Shown here: one piece after another, positions 14,019-21,137 of the stretch | Layout of the letters: the number at the start of each line of letters is the position of its first letter | How positions within the stretch are numbered: the first letter of the stretch is position 1 | Source: Spirochaetaceae bacterium | GTDB lineage: Bacteria > Spirochaetota > Spirochaetia > Treponematales > Breznakiellaceae | Assembly: GCA_031279965.1 (NCBI GenBank) | Contig: JAITHM010000050.1 | Location: 1 to 21,628, forward strand | Direction of reading: 5' to 3' | DNA length: 21,628 nucleotides | Made by a program: the position numbers and the translations under genes | The notes under the pieces: model-generated | Database searches by the model: none | Seen by the model: the letters and a program-made list of their open reading frames with translations, nothing else | Told to the model about the DNA's origin: nothing

Positions 14019-15347
14019 ATGCACCTGTCAAGATTCAGCAGAATGTTGTGGGCTCTGTGCTGTCTGTGCTGCGCCGCCGTACTTGGCGCTCAGGATGCCG
14101 AACGTGATGTGCTTCGTTATGGTACCGACAACGAAATTTCTGAACTTATCAAAACGCTTAAAAATGACAAACGCGATGGGCTGGACAACGATTTAGTTGA
14201 ACTTGTCCGCATAACAAAAAATCCGGCGATTAAATCTCAAATCATCGGTTTTTTTGCAAGCCGGGAAAAGGCGGGACTGGAAAACGATGCGATAAGCCTT
14301 ATCGAAAATAACGAAGATGTGGAGAGCGTTAACGTGCTTGCCGCGATTGATTATGTGGGCAAGATTAAATACAGCGCCGCTCAGCAGAGCCTGCGGGAGC
14401 TTGTTGAAGCGGGGGAAGAGCGCTATCTCAACGCGGCGATTCGGGCTATCGGGATGGCAAACAACGAAGCGAGCGCCGATGCTTCTGCCGCCTATTTGAT
14501 TGAATACTACGAGACTAAAAACCCGCTTGAAGAAACTCAGCGGCAGATTGTTGAGGCTCTGGGGGAAACCCGTTCAAAAAAAACGACAGAATTTTTAACC
14601 GGCATCATCAGTCAAAATGAACGGCCGGTTTTGACAATGACGGCGCTTGCGGCGGTGGCGAAAATCAACGACGATTCGGCGCTTGATACGGTGAGCACCG
14701 CGGCGGCATCGAAAGATCCCAATGTCCGCGCCGCGGCGGTCGAGGCGCTGGGTTCTTTTCCCGGCAGCGACGCAGACAAAACAATACTGGATGCCTTTCG
14801 TGATTCGCACTACAAAACCCGTCTTGCCGCGGTAAAAGCGGCCGGTACGCGCAAGCTTAACGATGCGGTTCCTTACCTTAAATTCCGGGCGGAAAAAGAC
14901 CAGGTTCCTGCCGTGCAGGATGAAGCGGCGCGATCGCTGGGAGCCATCGGTTCAGCAGAATGTAGTGATATTCTTGAAAAGCTCTTTGACGAAAAAAAAA
15001 CAAGCGACCGGCTTAAAATCATCTGTGCGGAAATGCTGCTTGCCATTAACGCAGACCGTTACGCGGAAAAAATTATCGCGGTGTTTCAGGAGGCAAAACG
15101 GCTTAATCAGCGCCCGCTTTCCAACGGCCTTATCACAACATTTGGCAAGGTTAAAACCGACCGGGTACGCCCGCTTGTTGAACGGCTTTTTGCATCGAAA
15201 GAAGCCGGCGACAAGGCGTGGGCGCTGGAATTGACTGCACAGAATAAATTCACCAATTTTCTGCCGGAGGTACAGCGCCTTGCTTCCGAACAAAATTCAG
15301 GCATTGCCCGCAAAGCCCGCGAAGTACAAGAAAAACTCAGTCAATAA
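14019..15347 (+). CDS. Secreted HEAT-repeat protein, spirochete-type
   Basis: From ATG 14019 the protein has 442 residues, with GAGGG at about 14007-14012 as a plausible ribosome site. The N-terminus MHLSRFSRMLWALCCLCCAAVLGA is a signal peptide (cleavage after GA, or processing at a cysteine cannot be excluded). The mature protein is a series of paired helices of HEAT type. Clear units include DPNVRAAAVEALGSF, HYKTRLAAVKAAGTRKLNDAV and VQDEAARSLGAIGSAECSD. Such solenoids are protein-binding scaffolds in the periplasm. Its position directly after flbB suggests a flagellar-motor or collar role, but this is inference only and no specific family is recognised. Confidence 0.72.
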   Translation: MHLSRFSRMLWALCCLCCAAVLGAQDAERDVLRYGTDNEISELIKTLKNDKRDGLDNDLVELVRITKNPAIKSQIIGFFASREKAGLENDAISLIENNEDVESVNVLAAIDYVGKIKYSAAQQSLRELVEAGEERYLNAAIRAIGMANNEASADASAAYLIEYYETKNPLEETQRQIVEALGETRSKKTTEFLTGIISQNERPVLTMTALAAVAKINDDSALDTVSTAAASKDPNVRAAAVEALGSFPGSDADKTILDAFRDSHYKTRLAAVKAAGTRKLNDAVPYLKFRAEKDQVPAVQDEAARSLGAIGSAECSDILEKLFDEKKTSDRLKIICAEMLLAINADRYAEKIIAVFQEAKRLNQRPLSNGLITTFGKVKTDRVRPLVERLFASKEAGDKAWALELTAQNKFTNFLPEVQRLASEQNSGIARKAREVQEKLSQ

Positions 15348-15390
15348 CAACCATTTTTGGAACCCTGCGTGTGCTGATTTGGGCAGGCGC

Positions 15391-15419
15391 TTGAATTTTA
15401 TCGTAACGGATACTATCAT
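15391..15419 (+). promoter_or_regulatory. Promoter giving an apparently leaderless lipoprotein mRNA
   Basis: TTGAAT (15391-15396, 4/6) and TATCAT (15414-15419, 5/6) are spaced by 17 bp. The expected start of transcription is about 15426-15428, at or within two bases of the lipoprotein ATG at 15428. No Shine-Dalgarno sequence is seen. Confidence 0.5.
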
Positions 15420-15427
15420 CAACGTTG

Positions 15428-16201
15428 ATGCGTAGTGTGGTTGTTTTTCTTGTGTTTGGTATGTTTTCTGGCTGCGCGGCGATAAACGGCGTTGTTGAAA
15501 AGGGAGGCACGCTGCTTGACGGTTCGGAACGTTCCTTCAAAACAGTTGAGCGGTGGCGCAATCTTGACACAATAAACTTTGAACTTCTTGTAGGAACAGA
15601 TAGTGCGGGGACTCCGATGATACGGTGGAAGACGCCGGCGCTTCCCTATCTTACCTTTTATGGAACGGTGCCGGATGAAGCTGGTTTTTTCCAGGTTATC
15701 AGTGTGCATTTTCTGGCGGGAAACTACGGCGGGTGGAATGAATATGATGTCGATGCGCGAGGCCGCGGGCGGTTTCGGCGCTTTGGAGCATTGAACGGCG
15801 CGTGGACATTACTAAGCCCGATAACGCGCATGGAAATACGCGGCGGCAAAATACGGCGGGATGCAGCGCGTCTTATTGACGACAGGGCGCTTACGGCGCT
15901 GCGGAACCGCGCAGACCGTGTTTCGTATCTAAGCTCCTGGATGCGCGGGTTGAAGGGTGTACCGCAGTTTGCCACCCAGAATACGTTTGAAGCCTATTGG
16001 CGGCCGCGGCTGCTGCCGAAAAACAAGGCGGAGCGGCAGGCGGCTCCTGTGCTGCCGGAGCTGCTTGAAGAAAGCCGTGAAGCCGGTGCGCTGGAGTCGG
16101 ACTGGTATGAAGCATCCGCGTGGATTTATGTTGATTATGACTGGGAGAAGATAACGCGGGTACTGTATAATGAATACATACTTACAAAAGATAAAGAATA
16201 A
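15428..16201 (+). CDS. Predicted lipoprotein of unknown function, first gene of the exb/ton operon
   Basis: The 257-residue protein starts MRSVVVFLVFGMFSGC, with the lipobox FSGC and acylated C16. The mature part begins with a helix (INGVVEKGGTLLDGS). It then has a beta-rich region (TINFELLVGT, LPYLTFYGTV, FFQVISVHFLAG, YGGWNEYDVDARG) and a basic, Trp-rich C-terminal half. I do not recognise the fold. ATG 15428 was chosen; a TTG lies three bases upstream and no ribosome site is visible. The gene ends 15 bp before exbB, so its product may be an accessory of the TonB machinery or simply be co-expressed. It is separated from the HEAT gene by 80 bp that contain a promoter. Confidence 0.65.
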   Translation: MRSVVVFLVFGMFSGCAAINGVVEKGGTLLDGSERSFKTVERWRNLDTINFELLVGTDSAGTPMIRWKTPALPYLTFYGTVPDEAGFFQVISVHFLAGNYGGWNEYDVDARGRGRFRRFGALNGAWTLLSPITRMEIRGGKIRRDAARLIDDRALTALRNRADRVSYLSSWMRGLKGVPQFATQNTFEAYWRPRLLPKNKAERQAAPVLPELLEESREAGALESDWYEASAWIYVDYDWEKITRVLYNEYILTKDKE

Positions 16202-16216
16202 ACACAAGGAATTTAT

Positions 16217-16888
16217 ATGGAAACAACAGCAACCGAGAGCATATCACTGCTTAATTTGTTTAAGATGGGCGGCGCATTCATGTGGCCGCTTCTTGCTTTT
16301 TCTATTGCAACAGTATCAATTGCGATAGAGCGGATTATTTTTATTTTTTTTAGATGCGATTTACGGGTTGACGATCTTAAAGAGCAAGTTCAGAAAATGC
16401 TTGGTGAAGATGATTTTGAAGGCGCGCGAAAATTTCTCAAACGCAGCCGGAAAAAGCGCATGGGTGCGCGCATTCTTTTTACGCTTGTTGATTATCCGAA
16501 TTTATCGGAGCACCGCCTGGAAAAAAATGCGGAAACCGAAGCGATAACGTGCATCAACAAATTGGAAAGCGGATTTGATTTTCTTTCGGCGCTTGGATCG
16601 CTTGCCCCGCTTACCGGCTTTCTGGGAACAGTTTCCGGCATGATTGGGGCGTTTAAGTCCATTGCCGAAGCGACCGAAGTAAACGCGCAGATTGTTGCAA
16701 ACGGCATTTACGAAGCGCTTATTACCACGGTGTTCGGCCTGATTATTGCAATTATAGCGATGATAGCAAGCTCGCTGTTAAGCCATGTTGTAGACCGGTT
16801 TGCAAGCAATATCGAAACAAGCTGTTCAGAAATAATTGCGGAGCTTACTTTTTATGAAAATCAAACGGACGAAGCGAAAACTCTTTGA
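16217..16888 (+). CDS. exbB: ExbB/TolQ/MotA-family proton channel protein
   Basis: The 223-residue protein has three predicted membrane segments: about 22-46, 123-147 and 166-190. The proton-channel signatures are APLTGFLGTVSGMI (130-143) and GIYEALITTVFGLIIAI (163-179), the segments that line the ExbB pore. With ExbD it forms the inner-membrane motor that uses proton flow to energise TonB. AAGGAAT precedes the ATG. The 3' end overlaps the first exbD by 35 bp. The adjacent exbD and tonB genes make ExbB more likely than TolQ or MotA. Confidence 0.87.
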   Translation: METTATESISLLNLFKMGGAFMWPLLAFSIATVSIAIERIIFIFFRCDLRVDDLKEQVQKMLGEDDFEGARKFLKRSRKKRMGARILFTLVDYPNLSEHRLEKNAETEAITCINKLESGFDFLSALGSLAPLTGFLGTVSGMIGAFKSIAEATEVNAQIVANGIYEALITTVFGLIIAIIAMIASSLLSHVVDRFASNIETSCSEIIAELTFYENQTDEAKTL

Positions 16889-17258
16889 GTCAAGCTCGGT
16901 ATTAAGCGATCTGGCTTTTCTGCTCATCATATATTTTATTGTAATAGCGGGCTTTAATATTAACCACGGTTACCTGCTTAATCTTCCAGAGAAAAACTCG
17001 ACGCGGCTTTTGCTTAAAGATGATATACTGCGTTATGAATTAAACGAGAGCGGCGCAATCATGTTTATGGGGCAGGAGGTAAACACCGCCGAGGCTGAAC
17101 AAAACATAGCCGCCGCGGTCAAAGAGCGCCCCAACCTTGCCGTGCTGCTTACCATTTCGCAGGAAGCTCCCTGGCAAAATGTTGTTGCGTTTGTGGAAAT
17201 TGCCGAAAAACTTTCGGTGGATTCGTTTTCGTTCAAAATGAATGATGCAGGTGAGTAG
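16854..17258 (+). CDS. exbD: ExbD/TolR-family protein (first copy)
   Basis: From ATG 16854 the protein is 134 residues. A basic cytoplasmic start (MKIKRTKRK) is followed by one membrane helix, LSDLAFLLIIYFIVIAG, carrying D19, the aspartate needed for proton conduction. The periplasmic domain contains IAAAVKERPNLAVLLTISQEAPWQNVV, the usual ExbD fold. GGAG lies at 16840-16843 inside exbB. An in-frame TTG at 16836 would add six residues and is less likely. This copy is divergent from the second one, so they may form mixed dimers or have different partners. Confidence 0.85.
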   Translation: MKIKRTKRKLFESSSVLSDLAFLLIIYFIVIAGFNINHGYLLNLPEKNSTRLLLKDDILRYELNESGAIMFMGQEVNTAEAEQNIAAAVKERPNLAVLLTISQEAPWQNVVAFVEIAEKLSVDSFSFKMNDAGE

Positions 17259-17264
17259 CGGCAG

Positions 17265-17669
17265 ATGAAGTTAAAACGTTCCAAAGGCTTAATGATTATT
17301 CCCACCAATGCGATGTCGGATGTGGCGTTTTTGCTGTTAATTTTTATCATGCTGGTTGCGCTTATTAACTATCGCAAAGAAGTAAAGATTGATTATCCAG
17401 AGGCACGGGAAGCCGTTGCGAAAGTCAGCGATAAAAAGAATCTTGAACTTTGGATAAATCAGGCGGGGGATACGTTTATGGACGGCAACCCCGCGTCGCT
17501 TGCGATGATACAGGACACGATTGACGATTTATACCGGAACGCGCCGGACACGCGGGTACACATTCTTGCCGATAAAAATACGCCGTATAAAAACATCAAT
17601 AAAGTGTTGCAGATACTTCAGTTTCTTGAATATCGTGTTGTATCGTTTGTGGTAAAAGATGAAAGCTAA
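17265..17669 (+). CDS. exbD: ExbD/TolR-family protein (second copy)
   Basis: The 134-residue protein has the same layout as its neighbour. MKLKRSKGLMIIPTNAM precedes the membrane helix SDVAFLLLIFIMLVALI with the conserved D19. The periplasmic part ends DTRVHILADKNTPYKNINKVL, the typical ExbD signature ('aDk...y..v..v...'). It looks closer to the family consensus than the first copy. It begins 6 bp after the first copy's stop, with AGGTGAG upstream, and overlaps the tonB start by 11 bp. Paired exbD genes are known in other bacteria, where both may be needed. Confidence 0.87.
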   Translation: MKLKRSKGLMIIPTNAMSDVAFLLLIFIMLVALINYRKEVKIDYPEAREAVAKVSDKKNLELWINQAGDTFMDGNPASLAMIQDTIDDLYRNAPDTRVHILADKNTPYKNINKVLQILQFLEYRVVSFVVKDES

Positions 17670-18255
17670 TTATTCGCATCGGGCGTTTGTGTTTGCTGTT
17701 GTCGCGGGGATTCATCTTGCGGCGATTTTTGGTATTGCCGTTACTGTGGATACCGTGCTTGAAGCGCCGCCGGAACGTGCCGACGTAATCAAGCTTGTTG
17801 ACGTGAACGAAGCGCCGCCGCCGCCGCCGGACACTTCGGTTCAGCAAAATATAACGGAAGCCGTTGCAGAAAATCTTGTTGAAACAGAAGTTGTGCCCGA
17901 TCTTGTTGCCGCGGCGCCCACGGCAATTTCTGCACTGCCTGCCGATGAATACGTTTCTCAAAGCAAGATTTCAAAAATGCCCCGTTTTGACGAAAAAGAG
18001 ATACTTGCAAAACTTGTGTATCCGTCCATTGCACAGCGGTCGGGCATTGACCAGGGGCGGGTTATCCTGGAGCTTTTTGTCAACAAGCAGGGAGTTGTTA
18101 CGCGGATTAACATTTTGCGGGAAGAGCCGGAAGGGCGTGGTTTTGGCGAGGCGGCGGTGAAGGCGTTCAGCGGCGCGCAGGCTGTTCCCGCCGAAGCGAA
18201 CGGCCAGATTACCGCGGTACGCATCCGCTATCCGGTGCGCTTCCAACTGCGCTGA
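17659..18255 (+). CDS. tonB: TonB-family energy transducer
   Basis: The 198-residue protein has an N-terminal membrane helix (about 9-30, FVFAVVAGIHLAAIFGIAV). A short proline run follows (EAPPPPP, 51-57), then an acidic linker and a TonB C-terminal domain. That domain starts LAKLVYPSIAQRSGIDQGRV, with Y121-P122 at the place that contacts receptor TonB boxes, and ends RYPVRFQLR. The linker is shorter than in Escherichia coli TonB, where the proline-rich part spans the periplasm; spirochetal periplasms hold the flagella, so this is worth noting. The ATG overlaps exbD. A repeat element begins 4 bp after the stop. Confidence 0.87.
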   Translation: MKANYSHRAFVFAVVAGIHLAAIFGIAVTVDTVLEAPPERADVIKLVDVNEAPPPPPDTSVQQNITEAVAENLVETEVVPDLVAAAPTAISALPADEYVSQSKISKMPRFDEKEILAKLVYPSIAQRSGIDQGRVILELFVNKQGVVTRINILREEPEGRGFGEAAVKAFSGAQAVPAEANGQITAVRIRYPVRFQLR

Positions 18256-18259
18256 CGGC

Positions 18260-18377
18260 CGCCAAAGCGTGCGTCCGTCCAGGCGCGTCCAACTAGTTTT
18301 GTGAACACGGATGCGCGCCCGTTCCGGGGGGCGGTGCCTTTTTAGACCACTTTTAAGACTTGGAATTGCCGGCGCGC
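18260..18377 (+). repeat. Structured intergenic repeat, copy 1 (118 bp)
   Basis: It matches 18533-18649 except for one T insertion and one C/T change. It contains the stem GCGTGCGTCCGT (18267-18278) and ACGGATGCGCGC (18307-18318) around a 28-nt loop. All 12 positions can pair if G-U is allowed. Confidence 0.9.
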
Positions 18378-18489
18378 ACGTCAAACCTGAAAAGGGCAAA
18401 TAGTGAACTATTTGCCCTTTTTACCCTGAAAACCTTGTTGTTAAAATCAATTCCAAGAGCCGGAACGGGGAAAGGCCGGAACGGGCGCG
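18314..18489. repeat. Concentric imperfect inverted repeats around the terminator hairpin
   Basis: CGCGCCCGTTCCGG (18314-18327) is the exact complement of 18476-18489. CTTGGAATTG (18359-18368) is the exact complement of 18448-18457. Both pairs are centred within a few bases of the terminator loop at about 18405. The left arm lies inside repeat copy 1. Confidence 0.7.
18390..18422. terminator. Strong bidirectional intrinsic terminator
   Basis: AAAAGGGCAAATAGT (18390-18404) pairs perfectly with ACTATTTGCCCTTTT (18407-18421), separated by GA. It is flanked by an A tract on the left and a T run on the right. It would end the exb/ton transcript. Confidence 0.85.
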
Positions 18490-18532
18490 AAGCCGGGGGC
18501 ACAGAACGTTTGGCGCGTAGAAAACAAGGCCA

Positions 18533-18649
18533 CGCCAAAGCGTGCGTCCGTCCAGGCGCGTCCAACTAGTTTTGTGAACACGGATGCGCGTCCGTTCCGG
18601 GGGGCGGTGCCTTTTAGACCACTTTTAAGACTTGGAATTGCCGGCGCGC
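18533..18649 (+). repeat. Structured intergenic repeat, copy 2 (117 bp)
   Basis: This is a direct repeat of 18260-18377 at an offset of about 273 bp. The stem arms are 18540-18551 and 18580-18591. The C/T difference changes one G-C pair to G-U and keeps the pairing. The copy ends 4 bp before the -35 of the tatD promoter. Confidence 0.9.
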
Positions 18650-18653
18650 GAAC

Positions 18654-18682
18654 TTGACAAAGTTCGGATTAAACAGTATGCT
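18654..18682 (+). promoter_or_regulatory. Sigma-70-type promoter for the TatD-family gene, with overlapping palindrome
   Basis: A perfect TTGACA (18654-18659) is followed after 17 bp by TATGCT (18677-18682, 4/6). A palindrome, CGAACTT-GACA-AAGTTCG (18649-18666), covers the -35 and could be an operator. The leader to GTG 18739 is about 50 nt and contains a small CATCA/TGATG hairpin. Confidence 0.65.
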
Positions 18683-18738
18683 AAAAATGTCCAGTAAAGG
18701 CATCAGCGAGTGATGTTTGGGCAGGAAAGATTCTTTTT

Positions 18739-19524
18739 GTGGATAAAGCCGTGCAGTTTTTTGATACTCATGCTCATATTGGGCTTATAGACGATGATCC
18801 TATCAAGCAGCTCCTTATTACTCAAGAGGCGCGGCAGGCGGGGGTAACCCGCATACTTTCGATTTGTAACAATCTTATTGATTTTGCACGGGTTTACGGG
18901 AATCTTAAAATGGCGTCCAATGTGTATTTTGCGGCGGGGGTGTCGCCGTCTGAGGTGCAAAATCCTGGCAAGGACTGGCTTACAAAGGTTAAGCAGAACC
19001 TCCAGATGCCGCGCGTGGTAGCGCTGGGGGAAATTGGGCTGGATTACTACCATAAGTTTGGCGATAAAACTGCGCAGATAGAGCTTTTTATCCAGCAGCT
19101 TGATCTTGCGTCGCGGCTTGATCTGCCGGTTATAATACACAACCGCGAGGCGGGGCGTGATGTTCTTGACATCTTGCGCGACAGGCTGCCGCCTAAGGGC
19201 GGGGTGATGCATTGTTATTCGGAGAATGCCGAGTATGCGAAGAAGGCGCTTAAACTGAATTTGTATTTTTCGTTTGCGGGGAATCTTACGTATAAGAACG
19301 CGCGGAATTTGCACGAAACGGCGCTGGCGGTACCGCAGGATAGAATATTGATAGAGTCTGAAAGTCCGTTTATGGTTCCGGCGGATTTTCGCGGGAAGCG
19401 CAATATGCCCAAATACCTTGGGTTAACGGCGAAGCGGCTTGCCGAGATACTGGCGCTTTCTGAGGAAGAGATGGCGCAGGTCTTGTGGGATAATTCGAAC
19501 CGGTTTTTTGGATTGACTGATTAA
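18739..19524 (+). CDS. TatD-family metal-dependent hydrolase (DNase-like) with altered metal ligand
   Basis: The 261-residue protein has the TatD TIM-barrel motifs: FDTHAHI (H11, H13), ALGEIGLDYY (E98), PVIIHNREA (H134) and GVMHCYSE (H158). The last ligand motif, normally E-T-D-S-P, reads E-S-E-S-P (206-210), so glutamate 208 replaces the usual metal-binding aspartate. The usual RNEP motif reads RNMP (221-224). TatD enzymes are 3'-5' exonucleases or related hydrolases in repair and DNA degradation; activity here may be changed. GTG 18739 is the start, with AGGAAAG upstream at about 18722. A strong promoter and a palindrome precede it, and a terminator follows. Confidence 0.85.
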   Translation: MDKAVQFFDTHAHIGLIDDDPIKQLLITQEARQAGVTRILSICNNLIDFARVYGNLKMASNVYFAAGVSPSEVQNPGKDWLTKVKQNLQMPRVVALGEIGLDYYHKFGDKTAQIELFIQQLDLASRLDLPVIIHNREAGRDVLDILRDRLPPKGGVMHCYSENAEYAKKALKLNLYFSFAGNLTYKNARNLHETALAVPQDRILIESESPFMVPADFRGKRNMPKYLGLTAKRLAEILALSEEEMAQVLWDNSNRFFGLTD

Positions 19525-19537
19525 CCTAAAATTGCAT

Positions 19538-19568
19538 AAAAAAACCGCCCAAACGGGCGGTTTTTTTT
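19538..19568. terminator. Bidirectional terminator between convergent tatD-like and porin-like genes
   Basis: Stem 19538-19550 (A7 then CCGCCC) pairs with 19555-19567 (GGGCGG then T7) across the loop AAAC. It has A and T tracts on both sides, so it works in both directions. Confidence 0.92.
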
Positions 19569-19582
19569 GGCCGTTCTAAAAA

Positions 19583-20851
19583 TTAGAACGCCCAGATCAT
19601 GTCAAGCTGAATGGTGTGCGTTGTTAGAGAATCCTTGAGCTTAGGGTTCGATGCAGCCTCGCTGTCCGTATAGCCATGCGTTACATTGTCAAGCTTGTAG
19701 AAGAGCACTGCCTTAAAGCCCTTGCTAAACGTAAAGGTTGCGCTGGGTTTTACGGCAATCTCAAGGCCGCTGTTCCAGTCGTCAAAACCCTCCATGCTCA
19801 GCATGTCGATAAGGCCGACGGTCGCTTCAAGCCCCAAGCCAACGGTGGGGTTAAGCGTAAAGGCAGCCTTGGGGATAAAGACCACGCTCATGGCGCTCGT
19901 GTCATCATCTTGATACTTGGTGCCGAAGCGTGAGAAGTCAATCTTAAGACCGGCAGTTACCAGATCGTTGATCGTATACAGACCCTGCGCGCTGAGTCCA
20001 AAGATACTCGCTTCAGGCTGATCCACTGTCTGGATGCCGCCAGTGCCGGGTAGGACTACATCCCCCTCACTCCACATGGCAAAGCTGCCGTCCATCTCCA
20101 GGGTAAGATTCTCTACGCCGTAGTAAAAGCCGCTAAAGAGGGCGCCAAATGTTGTCTGTGTAAGGTTGTTCTCGATTTTAAACAGAGAAGGGGTACCGCT
20201 GCCGGTCGAGACCTGGTTTGGCCCTTTGTCCCATTTATTACCCCAAAAGGTATACCCCATGCTTGCGGTAACAAATTCTGCCGCAATACCAAATTGTTCA
20301 GTGGTATACTTTCCGCCAAAAACAATCGGCTTAAACGATTCTTTTACCGTAAGCGATGTTCCCGGCTGTGCATTTAAGACGTTCACACCAAACGACAGGC
20401 CCTCGATGAGCTTGAATTCAAGCTTAAGGCCGTTTGCGTTGTCCATGCTGGTATCAAGGTTAAAAGAGGTGAGCGTGCCCCACTTGTTGTTATCCAGAAT
20501 ACCGCCGGAAAACTCAAACTTGTCGTCAAAAAGACCAATCCACCCATAGGCATGACTCAACGGTGAAAAATAGGAAACAGTAGTAGAGCCTAGTGTAGAA
20601 AGCTCATCAGCAACTAACCGTACCGACGCGCCAGAACTTCCGCGGGTATAATCAACCTGCACCTGTGTATGGAAGTTTTTATCCGCATCATCACTGTAGG
20701 GCCTTACTCCAAAATCGTTCTCGCCCACTTTGGTAAAGTTAATACCCGATTTTACCTCACCGGTAACCTTAATAGTACCACCCTCTTCATCTTCTTGCGC
20801 CCATGCCACAGCAGCAACGCAAACAAGAACAATAACCAACCATTTTTTCAT
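19583..20851 (-). CDS. Porin-like outer-membrane protein, treponemal type
   Basis: The 422-residue protein has a signal peptide (MKKWLVIVLVCVAAVAWA, cleavage after A18). An acidic mature start (QEDEEGGTIKVTGEVKSGINF) leads into a barrel of amphipathic strands and ends in LDMIWAF, with the terminal Phe that BAM recognises. The N-terminal GTIKVTGEVKSGI strand resembles major outer-membrane proteins found in gut treponemes, though I cannot name one. AAGGAG lies 8 nt before the ATG on the minus strand. The coding sequence looks intact. A diffusion-pore role is likely; the substrate is unknown. Confidence 0.8.
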   Translation of the reverse strand: MKKWLVIVLVCVAAVAWAQEDEEGGTIKVTGEVKSGINFTKVGENDFGVRPYSDDADKNFHTQVQVDYTRGSSGASVRLVADELSTLGSTTVSYFSPLSHAYGWIGLFDDKFEFSGGILDNNKWGTLTSFNLDTSMDNANGLKLEFKLIEGLSFGVNVLNAQPGTSLTVKESFKPIVFGGKYTTEQFGIAAEFVTASMGYTFWGNKWDKGPNQVSTGSGTPSLFKIENNLTQTTFGALFSGFYYGVENLTLEMDGSFAMWSEGDVVLPGTGGIQTVDQPEASIFGLSAQGLYTINDLVTAGLKIDFSRFGTKYQDDDTSAMSVVFIPKAAFTLNPTVGLGLEATVGLIDMLSMEGFDDWNSGLEIAVKPSATFTFSKGFKAVLFYKLDNVTHGYTDSEAASNPKLKDSLTTHTIQLDMIWAF

Positions 20852-20879
20852 AATTTCTACTCCTTGTAATTATGAATTT

Positions 20880-21137
20880 ATTTATATGCTGCAGGCTCCA
20901 TGCCTGCCTTTTATGCCGGACGTAACACGCCGGTCAAAAAAGCTGGTTGTTAGGCCGGTCAGAAACCGGCATGCCCCGGACGCGGGGCGGGCACCCCATG
21001 CCCCAAAAATAGAACGGCAATTCAGGCCATCCCGTTTTGCCCGCTTATTATGGAAAGAATGCGTTGCACGTCCACACCACGCCGGCAGTAACCGGCGAAG
21101 AAAACGCCCTTCCGCAGGACAACCAATTCTGGAAGCA
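20880..21137 (-). promoter_or_regulatory. Hairpin-rich region upstream of the porin-like gene
   Basis: Four short perfect hairpins occur: GCAGGC/GCCTGC (20891-20907), GCCGGT/ACCGGC (20954-20970), CCCCG/CGGGG (20974-20987) and CGCCGG/CCGGCG (21080-21097). If the distal promoter at 21160-21188 is used, these form a leader of about 300 nt. No protein-coding gene is convincing here. The segment may be a dispersed repeat. Confidence 0.4.

Noticed and set aside
17568..17575. GCCGATAA, a perfect sigma-28 -10
   Set aside because: It lies inside exbD, with no TAAA-like element 15 bp upstream and no gene start suitably placed downstream.
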